Positions 9,148 to 21,603 are shown, numbered from the stretch's first letter. The stretch is DNA of 64,000 nucleotides from Mastigamoeba balamuthi (GCA_902651635.1 CACRSC010000015.1:920061-984060), one strand, 5' to 3'. Made by a program: numbers and translations. The notes: generated by a model from the letters alone, not told the origin.

Positions 9148-10788
9148 ATGACCAACCAGCTTGTCCGAGTACTGTCCGCCGCCGCCGCCCACGGCGTCCG
9201 CCTGCCCCTGGGGGCCGTCTGCCGCGTCTACGTCGTCGGGGGGACCTGCGGCCGCGGGAACAAGAGCGCCGTCCGCACGCCGCACGACTTCTCGCGCACG
9301 CTGCTCGACTCGCCCAAGTACGGGCCCGGCCACGTGCTGCACCTGATGCGCAGCGGCGTCGTCCACGCGTTCGTCTCGAGCTCGGGCCCGCACAGGGGCA
9401 AGTGGGTGCTCGTCGTGAGCGCGGCCTACGCGGAGGAGGAGGCGCGCTGGAAGACCCTCGGGTGGGTCTGGTGGGCCCAGTGGTCCCTCGACGGCCTCGA
9501 GCAGCAACTCACAGACCGTGCGCCCTTCCCGCCCCTCGTTCATCAACACGCGCGCGCTGGCGCCCACGCAAAGAACTCTCGAAACTGTAAAACCGAGGAA
9601 GAACGGAAGAAAAACAGAAAACCTGGATTCAATTGCACCCCCGCGCTGTGCTGTGCCGTGTATCGTGTATTCATCCATTTATCCCTTCTCCTCCCTCTTC
9701 CCTCCTCCTCTCTCCAGAGGGCTTTGAGATATTCAAGCCGAAGCGCGGGTCGCCCAAGCCGGTGCACCCGGGCGACGCGGACCTCGAGGGCAGCACGGAG
9801 ATCGACACGGAGCTGCTGGTCAGCCTCAAGAACACGTCGACGGCGCCGACGGTGGCCGAGGCGCAGTACGAGGCCATGCGCCTGATCTACAGCAAGCACT
9901 GGAGCATGCTCCCCGCCGAGGACCAGCTGCAGCTCGTCCCCCCGCCCGCTGTGGCCCCGCAGAGGCCCTCTGCGCCTGCGTCCAGCGTGGCGGCGACAGC
10001 GTCAGCGACGACGACGACGACGACCGCCAGGCCACCAGTGCCGCCGCCAGCTGCCCCGGCAGTGCGCGAGCGCATGAACTCGAACTCGAGGGCGAGGCCA
10101 GCAATGCCGGTGCCCGACGCTGCTGCTGCTGTTGCCGCACCCCAGAGCTCCGCTGTTGAGGCGACTCTGCCCGCGGGCGTCAGTGGCTTCGAGGCACCGA
10201 CATTGTATGTCTCCTCCCTCTGCTCCCCCCGTCCTTTGCCGCCGCCGTGCCGCGCGTGCGCGTGCGCGCCTGTAATGCCCTCCCGCATCATCGCCGTCAA
10301 CGCCTGAGGCTCGGGATGTCTCAACCCAGCGCCACCAGGTCCTGCCTCGACCCTGGGCTGTGCGTGCCAGACTACAAATGGCAGGGCTCTGACACCTGGC
10401 TGGCCGCGTACCAGGCGCCTGCGAGCCTGTGCGTACTCGCCAGCTGCTCCCTCCGCCTGCGGGACCCCCCTGTTTCACACGCCGCTCGTTGCTTTCCCTC
10501 AGGTGTGCCGCCGCAGCCGCCGCCTCGGCAGCAGCAGCCGCAGCGGTGTGGAACGGCAGCGAGAGCCCGAGGGACCCGGCGACCGAGAACGAGTGGATGT
10601 CCGCGCGCGCCCCAGCGGAGCTTGAGCTGCTGGCGGACGACAAGCTCGCTGCCTACGTGCCGGGGCTGCACACGGACCTGGGTGACTTCTTCAACGACGA
10701 GCACATCGAGGCAGAGGAGCTGCTGCGCAACGGGGGTAAGTTGTTGGAAGCTCCGCCGCAGAAGAGGCGCCGCTACTGCGCGTGCTAA
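9148..10788 (+). CDS. unknown three-exon protein with a disordered Ala/Pro-rich middle
   Basis: Exons 9148-9517, 9718-10204 and 10503-10788 join in phase to about 380 residues. The N-terminal 125 residues look folded (GAVCRVYVVGGTCGRG, VHAFVSSSGPHRGKWVLVVS, LGWVWWAQWSLDGLEQQL). Next come a GFEIFKPKRGSP segment and a helix ending SKHWSMLPAEDQLQLV, then a long Ala/Pro/Thr region and an acidic C-terminus (LHTDLGDFFNDEHIEAEELL). A consensus-like donor GTAAGT at 10736 could start a fourth exon. Reading straight through instead ends at PPQKRRRYCAC, a plausible basic tail. I do not recognise the family. Confidence 0.6.
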
Positions 10789-11072
10789 AAGCGCGCACTG
10801 GCGTGTGCCTGCCTGCTGGCACAGACAAGACCCAAACAGACACCATTTGTGCTTTTTTGTGTATGTAGGGGCGGAGCTCTCATCGACACCCGGCAATATG
10901 ACCACACGTCCCTTCCTGCTTATACGGCTATACTCGATTTGTGAGGCTCTCGCGGTCCTCGTCGCTCTAAAAATGGAGTGCAACTCTGTCGGGTCCGCAA
11001 ACACACCCCCTCTATACCCTCTCGCGATCACAGCCATCTCCCTCCCCTCACTCTGCCCTCCCGCATACTGCA

Positions 11073-11816
11073 ATGCTGACTTCCTACGCTCTCATCTGCG
11101 AAGGCGACATCCCCGCCGGCCGAGCGATCCCCGTGGACTCGAGGCCCGGCGCCATTCTGCGAGACCTGCGCGGGGGCCGCGTGCTCGTGCGAGCCGTTCC
11201 TGCCGAGTGCGTCGAGGGCGACCCCTGGAGGGGCGATAGCTCTCGCCGCATGTCGATCGTGCAGTTCCCCTCGGTCTCGGCCGCCCGCTCGGTCTGCTCG
11301 AGCGCGCACGGCAGGTTCGACCCGCACGGACGGGCCCTCGACATCGTCCTCGTCGAGACGCTCCAGAAGCGCCCTGCTGACGCCCCTGTGCGCGCGCACA
11401 CCTCGGCAATCCGGCATCATCGAATTACACCGTACTTATGACATCATCGCGCGGGGCTGCAGGTCTCGCCGGGGTTTGTGGTGTTTGACTCGGTGGCGAC
11501 GGACCCCGCAGAGTTCGCGAGGTCGTACCTGCCGCTGGCCAACGAGGCGATCGACGAGCACTCTGGGGTCCTCACCGCCGTGTGCGACACGCCTGAGACT
11601 ATCGCGGGGAACTGGAGACCCACGCGCATCGTCATCGGCGAGTTTCCGTCGGTCGAGCACGTCCGCTCGTTCTTCTTCGGGTACGCTGCACTCCCGTCCC
11701 TTCCCTGGTGGCCCTTTTGCTGACCCTGGCCCCTGACCTTCAGGCCCAAGTACACGGAAGCGAGGCAGAACAGGAAGAACTGCGCGCGGTTCGACTCGAT
11801 TATTGTTGGGGAGTAA
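11073..11816 (+). CDS. protein with two tandem DUF1330-like domains
   Basis: Exons 11073-11387, 11463-11680 and 11744-11816 give 201 residues. Two halves repeat the DUF1330 plan of the ferredoxin-like dimeric alpha/beta barrel superfamily: YALICEGDI, then GGRVLVRAVPAECVEGD, then RRMSIVQFPSVSAARSV; and FVVFDSVATDPAEFARSYLP, then HSGVLTAVCDTPETIAGNWR, then RIVIGEFPSVEHVRSFFFGP. The GNWRPTRIVIGEFPS stretch is the typical family signature. Family members are small, mostly bacterial and of unknown role; usually one domain dimerises, so a double-length protein may fold as its own dimer (inference). Introns are 75 and 63 nt. Confidence 0.75.
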
Positions 11817-12078
11817 TTGCGTGTGCCACCAGACATCCCTCGTCCAGCAACCCCGCAACACCACTACTACACAAACCACCTCTGTCGCCAGTCAGCCCAT
11901 GTACGAGGAGCCAGCCATTAATGACTCGCGAGGGGGTTGTTGAGAGTTGCTCCCTCAACATAGTTCAAAAGTACTGAACAAAAAAACTACAAATTTAAAC
12001 AAAAAGAACAGCTTGCGTTGTTGGCTGGTGGAGTACCCCTGGTAGCACAGCCCGCGTGTGTTCCTGCTACACATCGCC

Positions 12079-14176
12079 TCAGCGGACTTCATGAACTGTG
12101 ACACTGGCGTTGGAGACAGAAACCAGCAGGGTGGCCTCGGCTCGGACAATGGCCATTGTCGATAGCACCGGCTGCTCGTGCTTCGTATCCAGCCCAGCGA
12201 CGACGCACGGCGCGGTGCCAGCGGCGTCCCACAGGCGCACCTGGCACGCGGCCTGGTCGCTCGTCGCGACGACCAGGCTCGGCATGAACACGGCGCACGG
12301 CCGCGCCATCTGCGGCGACGGCCCGCCCTGGTACAGCGTGCGCTCCTCCTCGATGACGAGGCCCTGGTCCCCGTGCGCTGCCCGGAGGACTGCGTGCGAC
12401 GTCTGACCGTACGCCGCGGTGCTCCTGAACGACGCAACGTGCGTGCACCGCGTGGGGCATGCGCCAGCAGGCCTCCGACCCACAGCAGCGGACATGCCGA
12501 TGCACATGCCCCTGACGCACACGGGGCCTGTGCCCGGCGGGGCCCCAGACGCAGCGTCAAAAGAAAGGCCCCAGATGCCCTCTGGCGTTGCCGCGATCAG
12601 GCCCGACTCCTTCGTGGCGCCGGGAGGCTCTGGAGGGGCGATCTGGCAGAGCGAGTGCACAGGGTTTCGAGTGGGCCCGGGGGCGGTCCACACGGGCCGC
12701 GCGGGCTGCGAGTCCGAGGCAACGCGCAGGTCGCAGAGGCACACGGAGCCGTCTGCTCGACCGCAGCAGAAGTAGGGCGAGGGACCGCTGGGGTCCCACG
12801 CGCACGACCACAGCGGCAGACCGAGGTCGAACGACGCCACGGAGTTGTCGGTCTTGAGGCTCGTGAGCTTCGCAGTCTTGTCGTGCGACACTGTCAGCAC
12901 AAGGCCGCCAGGGCCCAGTTCAGGCTGCACGTCCCGTATCGCTTGCGTGTGCGCGCGACAGTTGAGCAGCGCGCCACAGGGCAGGGGGCAACGGTCGGCA
13001 CCTGACGCGTGTATGCGGGGGATTCGGATGGCGCGAGTGTAATCATGCAGGCTGATCTTGGTGAGGCCTGCTCCCTCCGAGGCGTTCTCGCACGTGACGA
13101 CAAGCAGGTCTTCCGACACGGCGTGCGCAGCGACACGGGCGCCCTGGAACACGGCAGGCCCCGTGAGCGAGGAAGCTGGCCACCCAGGGTCGCATATCAT
13201 AGAGTACCGTCAACGGCCTCGTGTGCTTGTGCTGCAGGCTGCAGCTGAGCGGGTTGAACACAGGACGGGCCTGCGGGGAAGGCACACTGCGAGCAGCAAT
13301 CAGGGCAGCAGCAGGCGCCAGAGAAGAGGCAACACCGGCGGCAGCGGCAGCAGCAGCAGGATCCGCGTCCTTCCTCTCTTCATCTCCTCGCGGGGGAGAA
13401 ATTGGGCCAGCAGTCATCACATCTGGGGGCCTCAGGAGCCGCTCTCTGGCCTCTCTGCGGTGTGCTGCTAAGCTGGGGCGCCCACAGAGCGGGGGTTGGT
13501 TGGCACACCTTTCGCGCGCCTGCTCCAGCTGCTTGAGGAGGCGGTCGCTCTTGGCCTTGAGACGTTCTATCTGCTCCTCTGCTCTTCTCCTGAGCCGCCT
13601 CTCCTCGTGCAACGCACATGCCACCTTTTCGAGCTCCTCCTGCGACGCCAGCACCAGCACCAGCGAGAGGACGTGAGACACCCAGGAGGGACAGTTGAAT
13701 CCCACCCAAGCCTGCAACAAAAACAAACACACCGAAACAGGATCGCTATTTGATTTTCCCGGCAGAAATCGGGAATCACGTTTGACGTCACATGCATATC
13801 TTCTCGGCATGCACTACCACGCACCTGCGACGGGTTGAGAGTGGGTGCTGTGAGCCCCGGCGCGAAGAGGACCCTGATGTGCTTCTTGGACGCCTTGGCG
13901 GAGCACTGCGGGCACCTGTGCTTCTCGCCGAGCCACTGCTCGAGGCAGGCCACGCCAAACACGTGGCCGCACGCCAGGCAGCACGCGCGGTGGTCGCCGT
14001 CGTCGAGCAGAGGCTCGAGGCAGATGCTGCACTCGCCCACGGTGCCGCTGCTGCCGCGGGACGCGGCCACCAGCTCCACCGCCTCCTTGCACGTCGCGCA
14101 CTCCGTCGTGTGGAATACTGCTGCGATACTGGGGGAAGGGTGTGGTATCTGCCCAGATACCGGGGGATTCCCGCAT
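12079..14176 (-). CDS. RING, coiled-coil and WD40 E3 ubiquitin ligase, RFWD3-like
   Basis: Proposed exons are 14176-14161, 14120-13825, 13711-13208 and 13143-12079, about 626 residues. Order: RING finger (CSICLEPLL, CCLACGHVFGVACLEQWL, HRCPQC), a basic link KASKKHIRVLFAP as in RFWD3, a coiled coil (EELEKVACALHEERRLRRRA to LLKQLEQARER), a disordered Ala/Pro linker, then a WD40 domain (KISLHDYTRAIRIP, LVLTVSHDKTAKLTS, QVRLWDAAG). RFWD3 ubiquitinates RPA at stalled forks and damage sites. Its head-to-head neighbour here is DNA primase. The first intron (40 nt) and 16-nt first exon are uncertain; its acceptor is a CAGCAG tandem. A further 54-nt in-frame intron around 13,440-13,510 is possible. 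Confidence 0.72.
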
Positions 14177-14228
14177 CTTCAGTCCGGGACTGGGTTTGGC
14201 GCCATTATTTTCTACCGCTCTCGTCGAA

Positions 14229-15997
14229 ATGGCAGCGTGCGACGCGCATCCTTGACGGCCCACCGCCCGACTGACCTCCGGTTCCCTCCGCTTTTGCAGC
14301 ATCAGCGACGGATCCCTGCGCGTCTACTACGGCACGCCCTGCCCCCCCCCACCACCCTGTGCTTTCCTCCTCTGCTTCTGCTCTGACGCACTGCCTCCGC
14401 GTCCAGAGAGGGTGTTCCCCCACGAGACGCTGTTCGAGTGGTACAGCGGGGGGTCCGCCGAGTACGCCGCGTGCCGCGAGCTCGCGTTCCAGTTCGTGCC
14501 GGCGGGCGTCAGCGTGGCGACGGCGGCCGTGACGGGCGACACGGTGTTCAAGCGCTACATCTGCTTCGGCTCGGCAGAGGAGATGCGCAAGGAGGTCGTG
14601 GCCAAGTGCCCCCTCCGCATCGAGATCGGCCCTGTCTACTCGCACTCGGTACGTCTTCTGGGCTTGGGGGTGGGGTGTGCTCGAACAGCCAAACTGTCTG
14701 CCGAATATCAGTTGGCTTTCGATTCCGGATATTGTTAGATGCTCCGACTTAAACTCCTTGCACAGCCCAAGATCAGGGACAGCGTGCCCACGTTCCACGC
14801 AACGGAGCGGGACCTCTGCTTTGGTACAGAGTCATTTGACCTGCCCCCTCAAAACTGAGACACATTATGAAAAACCGGTGTCAGATATCGATATGGACGC
14901 GTACGATGACGTGCGTACGTGCTGCAAGAAGGAGGCGATCTGCGAGCGCTGCTGGCCGCTCGTCGCTGCTGCCGTTAAGGTCATCTCGCACGCGCTGCGC
15001 CACTGCTTCGGCTTCAAGAACCTCGTAAGAGCTCATTGCTGTCCCCCCCGTCCACCGCCTCTTACCCGCAGTCGTGGCCAGCTTTGGGTGTTCTCTGGGC
15101 GCCGAGGCATCCACTGCTGGGTGAGCGACGACCGGGCCCGCAAGCTGGCCAACGAGGCCCGCGAGGCCATCGTGAACTTCCTCACCATCTCCAAGTCCGC
15201 CGGCAAATCCAGTGGGACCCGAACTGACCTATCGCTCGAAGGGGCGGCTCTGAGGCGAGCCAGAGGGTAGCGCTGAGGATGCCGCTGTACCCGGAGCTCC
15301 AGTGGGCGTACGCGCACGTGCTGCTGCCGTTCTTCGAGAACCAGCTGCTGCCGAGCCAGCGGTTCCTCGAGGAGGAGCAGTCGGTGCAGCAGTTCGTAGC
15401 CTTCTTCCCCGAGGCCCTCCGGAAGGACCTCGCCGACCTGCTGGCCAAGGTCGACACGCCCGAGGCCAAGTGGACCACGCTCAAGAACTTCTCGGAGAAG
15501 AGGAGGGTGAGCTCGGCGCCGCAAGTTTCATGCCCGTCTGAAATGCCACACGCCGCTGCTGCAGGGCAAGGGGATATCTGGGGACCCGGTGGTCAACATT
15601 GTGATGGCGTTCACCTACCCCAGGCTGGACGCCAACGTCACCAAGGCCAGGAACCACCTCCTGAAGAGCCCGTTCTGCATCCACCCCAGCACCGGTTCGA
15701 CTTGATTGCTACTGGCCCCGCCCCCCGTTCTCACCCAAATGCGGATAGGGAGAGTTTGTGTGCCGATTGCAGAAGCGGAAATCGACGCGTTCAACCCGAA
15801 GGAGACGCCCACCCTCTCTTCGGTTCTGCAAGAGATCAACGACTGGACGGGAGACAGTGCGCACACCCACCCTGGCTCTGCGGCGCGGTACTCACGAGGC
15901 GTTCGCAGAATCGGCGCCCGACTGGCAGAAGACCAGCCTGGCACAGTCGATCGCCGTTATACAGGGGATGTGTGTCAAGCAGGAGCGCAGGCAGTGA
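14229..15997 (+). CDS. PRIM1: DNA primase small (catalytic) subunit
   Basis: Ten exons give about 386 residues: 14229-14236, 14300-14331, 14407-14648, 14766-14823, 14885-15024, 15082-15194, 15266-15506, 15565-15694, 15749-15856, 15909-15997. Motifs match eukaryotic primase p49: [24 protein letters not shown], catalytic Asp pair in [14 protein letters not shown], zinc ligands CC and [19 protein letters not shown] (Ser, Arg-Arg and His of the active site), the third Asp in YPRLDANV, then [17 protein letters not shown] and the tail [10 protein letters not shown]. It makes RNA primers with the large subunit and polymerase alpha. Intron 2 uses a GC donor (TACG|GCACGC). The exon 6 to 7 junction has alternatives. 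It is slightly shorter than the human 420 residues. Confidence 0.93.
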
Positions 15998-16194
15998 ACC
16001 CTCCAACAACAGCAGTTTATCTCTCGCGAGTTCATCTTGTGTGGTCGTCAAAGGCTTTGCCAGGCGCAGCCCGGAGCCAGCCTTGGAACACAGGACGGAT
16101 AAACAGCGACCGCCGAAGTCCAAAGGGGAAAACCAGTTGGGGTCAGGTGGATGTGTTGCCTCCGTCAGGGTGTCTCCGTCGTGCGTTGTCCCTT

Positions 16195-17072
16195 TCAGAG
16201 CAGCTTGAGGCACTGCTTGACCTTGGGGCCCACCATGTTCACGGTCGCTGCGCTGGCCTCGATCTCGGCGCGGTTCAGCTCCCTCATCGACTCGAACAGC
16301 GCCTTGTGGTCCTCTGCCTTGCCGACGTACACGGGCGCGGGGGCCGAGGCCCACTCGCTTCTCCACACGCCGAACTGCGGCAGCGTGGGGTCGATGACCA
16401 TGTCGGCGCCCGACTTGGTGCGGAACGCGACCCACTCGTGCATGAGCTCCGTGGTGCCGTACGGGGTCTCGTCCAGCGTCCCCGTCGTCCTGGGCTTCAC
16501 GGCCAGCCTGACCAGGCTGAACGCAGACGCCTCAACCGTCTCGTCCTCGTACAGGACCTTCCCGGCAGTCCTTTGATCAAAGACGGCGTTTGAGTACCCG
16601 CCCCCCCAATTGAGTCAGGACGAATTGAATCTGGAAAACGCGAAAACGCGTACTGAATCGCTTCGAGCAGGGCGATGGAGACGACGGTGGCGGAGCGGTG
16701 GAGGCGCGCGGCCCAGTACGCGCGGACCGAGAGGTGGTCCGGCCTGCCGTCGGCCCACTGCGCGGCAGACGCGACCCTGTCCCTGCCGTCGCGCGCCGCC
16801 GCAGCTAGCGGGCGCGAGGACACGGCCCAGGACCCGCTCGGGGCGAAGGAGCACGTCGCGAGACGCGTGCCGTCGAGGGCCTGGTGCGTGCGCTCGTACG
16901 CCGAGAGGACGCGGGCGCAGAGGGCCGTCAGCGAGGGGTCGGCCGACGGCGCGCGGCACGAGGGCTTGTGCTCCTTCCAGTGCTGGCGCTGGTGGGCGGC
17001 GCAGCAGTAGGCGACCGAGTGGCACCTCGAGCAGCGGCTCGTGGCCGCGATGCCGCACACAGCACACAGCAT
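16195..17072 (-). CDS. MYND zinc-finger protein
   Basis: Exons 17072-16654 and 16570-16195 join in phase (83-nt intron, donor GTACGC) to 264 residues. An N-terminal MYND finger is clear: CAVCGIAATSRCSRCHSVAY, then CCAAHQRQHWKEHKPSC, a protein-protein interaction module. The remainder contains LHRSATVVSIALLEAIQ, TTELMHEWVAFRTKSGADM, VIDPTLPQFGVW and a C-terminal helix. The HEWV...VIDPT...QFG pattern recalls Cys-protease or transglutaminase-like folds, but I cannot name a family. It converges with the primase gene (197 bp between stops). Confidence 0.75.
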
Positions 17073-17381
17073 GGGGGGCCGGCTACGACAAAGATATGCC
17101 CATAATATCTTCTCCGATATGACGACAACGGCGAGATCAGGGTGGGGCTCCAGGCAGGTGCCCAGCGTCCAGCCATAGCAGCGACGCCTGTCTCGTCACT
17201 TCGCCCCCAGGGGAGGGCCTCCTCGTGCGACGGAGGGGGCGTGTGGGATTTGAAATCGGAAGATTGGTGAATCAGGGGGTCATTCGTGCTAAGTGAACCT
17301 TTGCTTTGCTCGACGTGTGTTCTGCGATCCACTGCCTGCATTTGCCCCGCTCTGCTGTGCCCCCCGGCTGCGCGCACCTCC
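17073..17381. other. divergent intergenic region
   Basis: About 0.3 kb between the divergent starts of the MYND gene and the EF-hand coiled-coil gene. It presumably holds both promoters. I see no repeat or RNA gene. Confidence 0.5.
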
Positions 17382-20300
17382 ATGACCGAGCTCGAGGCCC
17401 CGCCGAGCCCCCGCCCCGCCCAGATGGTCCGTTTTCCCACACGTCTCCCGCTTCTTTTTGGGCTGCCGCGGCCGTCTCTCACCCCCGCACCACCGCTTCT
17501 GGCGTCGCGTCTGGCAGGGCGCGCTCATGAGGCAGCTGTACGACACGTGCGACATCACCGGGCGAGGCAAGATAACGCTGGACGAGTTCCGGCCCGTGGC
17601 TCAGGTATCCAACCTCCGTCGCGTGTCCCGCTAACCGCCGCGATGCCCGATTCCCGCGGGGAGATATTATCCGGTTCTGTATGACCGGCCGTACAGTCAC
17701 CGCGCGCAACTGACAAAGACGCGTCGCCTCGCAACCCCCGCAGGAGCTCGCGGGCGACGGCGTGGCCGTGGACGGCGAGTCTGTCAAGGCCATGTTCCAG
17801 AGGCTCGGCCCTGACTCGCACGGCTTCGTGGACTTCCCTGCGTTCGCCTCGGGAATGTCCTCAGCAATCCACGTATGTGCCTCAGGGAGAGATTCACCGC
17901 CTGCAGACGTTGCATTTTCCCAGATTCCTGAAAGATCTCGCATGTATCTTGTGACGCCCGCTAGGCCAAGGCAGAGGAGATCTTCGACCTGTTCGACGAG
18001 GACGACGACGGCGTGCTGAACCTGGCCGAGCTCACGGCCACGCTCGAGCTGCTGCTGGGCGCCGACACCACCCCCTCGCCGTCGGACGCCGCCCGCTCGC
18101 TGCTGGAGCGCTACGACACTGCGCACGTCGGCGGCCTCAACAGGTCCCTCTGGGAGCGCGTCTTCCTGCGCATCGCAGCGAGTTTCGGCGCCGACGACCA
18201 GCCCGACCCCGCGTGCCCGCCCCTGTCGGCGACCCCCAGCCCCCACGTCGGCCGCAAGCAGACGCGCGCCTCGCTGATACTCGGCGGCACGCCCGCAGCG
18301 GGCGCAGGCGGCAACCGCAGCAGGCGCAGGACCAAGGGCGCGGGCTACGTGCTCGAGCACAACGACATGAACTCGGTGGCGGAGCTCGAGGCCAAGGGCC
18401 TCACGCACGACGAGATTGCCGAGATGCGGGCCGCGTTCCAGGCGCTGGACACGCGCAGGCTGGGCACGCTGGGCACACCGGAGCTGCGCGTCGCGTTCCC
18501 CGAGAACGACGCGGACCTGGCGCTGACGCTGCTCGACCGCAACTGGAGCGGCGACGTGGAGTTCAACGAGTTCGCGCTGGCGCTTGCGGAGCTGAGGTCG
18601 ACGGGGGCCGTGAGCGGCGTGCCGCTCAAGGTCTGCAAGGAGCTGCAGCACATCGTGCCGCTCTCTGTCGCCTCAGCGCCCGCCGGGGCGCAGCCGCGGC
18701 CCGACGCGTCGAGCACGCTCGAGCTGCAGATCAAGGTCGATGCGCTCGAGGTGGCCGCGGCCAAGGCGCGCGAGACGCAGCGCGTGCTGGAGAGGAGCCT
18801 GCGCGAGTCGCTGGCAAAGTGCAAGCAGCTCGAGGCGTCGCTCGACAAGTCGGGCGCCGCCAACGAGGAGCTCGGGAACGAGGTCGCGAAGCTCACTGGG
18901 CAGCTGGCCATCGAGCGCAAGGACGCCGAGGAGCTGCGCCGCACGTACAAGCGGCTCGAGCAGGAGCTGCTCGCCGACGCCTTTGCGGCTGCCGCGCCCG
19001 GGCCCGAGGACTCGGAGCGGCCTCTGAGCCTGCGCGAGAAGATCTCCCAGAGCCACGCGCGGCAGGTGCGCGAGCTCGAGGCCGCGCGCGACGAGATGCA
19101 GCGCCAGCTCAAGGCGGCCGTCGCACAGGGCGACGCCGACAGGAACCGGTTCCGCGACCAGGAGAAGCGGTACCTCGCGGAGCTCGAGAAGTGCAGGCAG
19201 GTCATCGACGAGACCCGCAAGAAGGAGCGCGAGGCAAAGCACGGCCTCGAGCCCCGCTCCCCCGCCTCACGGCGTGGCAGCATCGCCCAGGTGCGCCCGA
19301 GCAGCCCACTGACTGGGCTCTCTGATCTCAAACGGCGTGAATTCAATTCAATTCACAACTCCCCCGTTCTTGCAGGGTATGTCGCTGGGCGAGGAGCTCC
19401 AGACGGAGGAGATCACGGTCCTGGACTCGCAGCTCGACGAGTCGAAGAAGAGGGTGTCTGGGCTCGAGACGGAGCTCGCCGCTCTGCGCAGGGAGTTCGA
19501 CAGGGCGCGCAAGGACGACAAGTCCGCAGCAGCGGACGAGCGCGACCGCGTGCGCCGCGACCTCGAGGCCCAGATCGCGGAGCTCCGCAAGCAGCTCGGC
19601 GCCCTCTCCGCGGACAAGTCCGCGCTCGAGAAGACCCTCGAGGACAAGCGCAGGGAGGCCAAGAGCACTGCGGAGGAGCGCGACCGCCTGCGCCGCGACC
19701 TCGAGGCACAGCTCGCGGACCTGCACAAGCAGCTCAGCGCGCTGTCCGCGGACAGGGCGGCCGTCGACAAGGCCCTCGAGGCCAAGCGCGGCGAGCTTGC
19801 TGCGGCCGTGGAGGAGCGCGACCGCGCGCGCCGCGAGCTCGAGGTGCAGGTCGCGGACCTGCGCAGGCAGCTCAGCTCGCTGGGCGCGGACAAGGCGTCG
19901 CTCGAGGCCGCGCTCGAGGACAGGCGCCTGCAGCTCGAGCGCCTCACCGCACAGGAGAAGAAGACCAAGTGCCCCGCCCGCCACCCCCCTCTTCTCTGCC
20001 TCTCCGCGCTCCTCTCTGACCGCCGCACTCTGCGCTCGGAAGGGAGGAGCTCGAGGAGAAGAAGAGGAACGTGCGGGAGCTCGAGGCGAAGATCTACTCG
20101 CTCGAGGCGCAGATCAAAGCGGCGGCGGAACGCGAGCAGCAGTCGGGGGCCGACCGCAAGGACCACGACCAGAAGGTGTCGGAGCTCGAGGCGGCCGCCA
20201 AGGACCTCCGCCAGCGCCTCGGGGCCGCCGAGGACCAGCTCGCCCAGGCGTCCGCCCTCGGGCCCGAGCTCGACAAGGCCAAGGAGACCATTGCCGAGCT

Positions 20301-21603
20301 CCGCGCGCAGGTGGCGTCTGCGGACGCTGCCGCGCGGGCTGCCAAGGACAGGGTCACGGAGCTTGAGCACGAGGTCCTCCAGGTGCGCATGGGGAGCCAG
20401 CACGCGCGCAAGGCCAGCGAGAACGAGGCCGCGAGGCTCTTCGGCGAGCTGCAGAAGATGACCAGCGAGGCCAAGTCCGCCCGCGACAAGCTGGCGTCCG
20501 AGAGCCAGGCCGCCTCTCAGCGCCTCGCCGAGGCCGAGGAGCGCGCGTCGAAGCTCGCGGCGGAGGTCCAGGTGCTGCGCGGCGGCCTCGAGAGGGCGCA
20601 GTCGGAGGAGCGCGAGGCCGCGCGAAGGGAGGAGGCGCTCAAGAAGCAGCTGCAGGAGGCCAAGGAGGCCGCGGACAGGAACAGGGAGGGCGAGCTCAGG
20701 TCGCAGAGCGACGCCAAGGCCGCGCAGGACAAGGCCTCGCACCTCGAGGGAGACCTCAGGGACCTCGCCGCGCGCCTCGCCGACGCCGAGTCCCGCCTGG
20801 CGTCTGCAGAGGCCGCGCTGGCTGCGGCGCGGGGCGAAGCGGACAAGAGGGCCCGCGAGTCCCGCGACCAGCTGGACGCGGGGGCAGCGCGCGCAGCGCA
20901 GCTGCAGAGGCAGATCGACGAGCTCAAGCAGCAGCTGCGCGCAGCAGAGGCGAGACCGGCGCCATCGAGCTCTCCCGTCTCGGTCAACGTCACCGTCAAC
21001 AAAACCGTCGCAGCACGGAGCCGCCCGGACCACCCGTTGCCTGCCAAGCCGGAGTCCGCAGCCCCCTCGCCGGCGCCCGCGGCACCCGCCGGCCAGCGCG
21101 CGGGGCCCAAGCCAGCGACAGCTGCGCCAGGGACAGCGGCCTCGGCAAACGAGCTGGCAGAGCCCATGGCGGCGACTGCAGACGCCGCGGTCGAGCCCGC
21201 GGCGACCAGGGGGGAGACAGCGGACTCGGCAGCCGAGGCGGCGGCGGAGCAGCCGCGGCAGACGGCCCACCAGCAGCAGACGCAGCCGCAGCTCGAGCAG
21301 CAGCACTCGCGGACGCACCTGGAGCAGCAGGTGCCGCACAGCACGCGCGACGCCGAGCTCGAGTCGCGGCTGCGCGTCGCACAGCAGAGAGTCGCGGAGC
21401 TCGAGAGCGTCGCGAAGGAGCTGAGGGCGCGACTGGCGGCGGCCGAGGCGGACGACAAGGCCGCGGAGCTGTCGAGGCTCACGGCAGAGGTGGCTGCGCT
21501 CAGGGCGGAGCTGCAGGCCGCGCGGGCTGCGCCGGCGCCGCACAGGAGGAAGCGGAAGTGGTGGAGGTGCTTCATCTGCGCGCAGAGGGAGAAGACTGAC
21601 TAG
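17382..21603 (+). CDS. long EF-hand and coiled-coil protein
   Basis: Exons 17382-17426, 17518-17604, 17744-17872, 17965-19290, 19376-19968 and 20043-21603 add to exactly 1,246 residues. The N-terminus has EF-hand units: DITGRGKITLDEF (residues ~24-36), LGPDSHGFVDFPAF, the canonical loop DEDDDGVLNLAEL, and a degenerate pair around DTRRLGTLGTPEL and DRNWSGDVEFNEF. From ~residue 330 onward it is nearly continuous coiled coil with recurring units such as ERDRLRRDLEAQLADLHKQL, broken by an Ala/Pro/Gln-rich region (~residues 1040-1150), and ends RRKRKWWRCFICAQREKTD. The five introns are 74-139 nt. Probably a calcium-responsive scaffold or cytoskeletal protein (inference). Confidence 0.85.

Noticed and set aside
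18213-19325. 370-residue plus-strand frame inside the EF-hand gene
   Set aside because: An out-of-frame Arg/Gly-rich shadow of exon 4.
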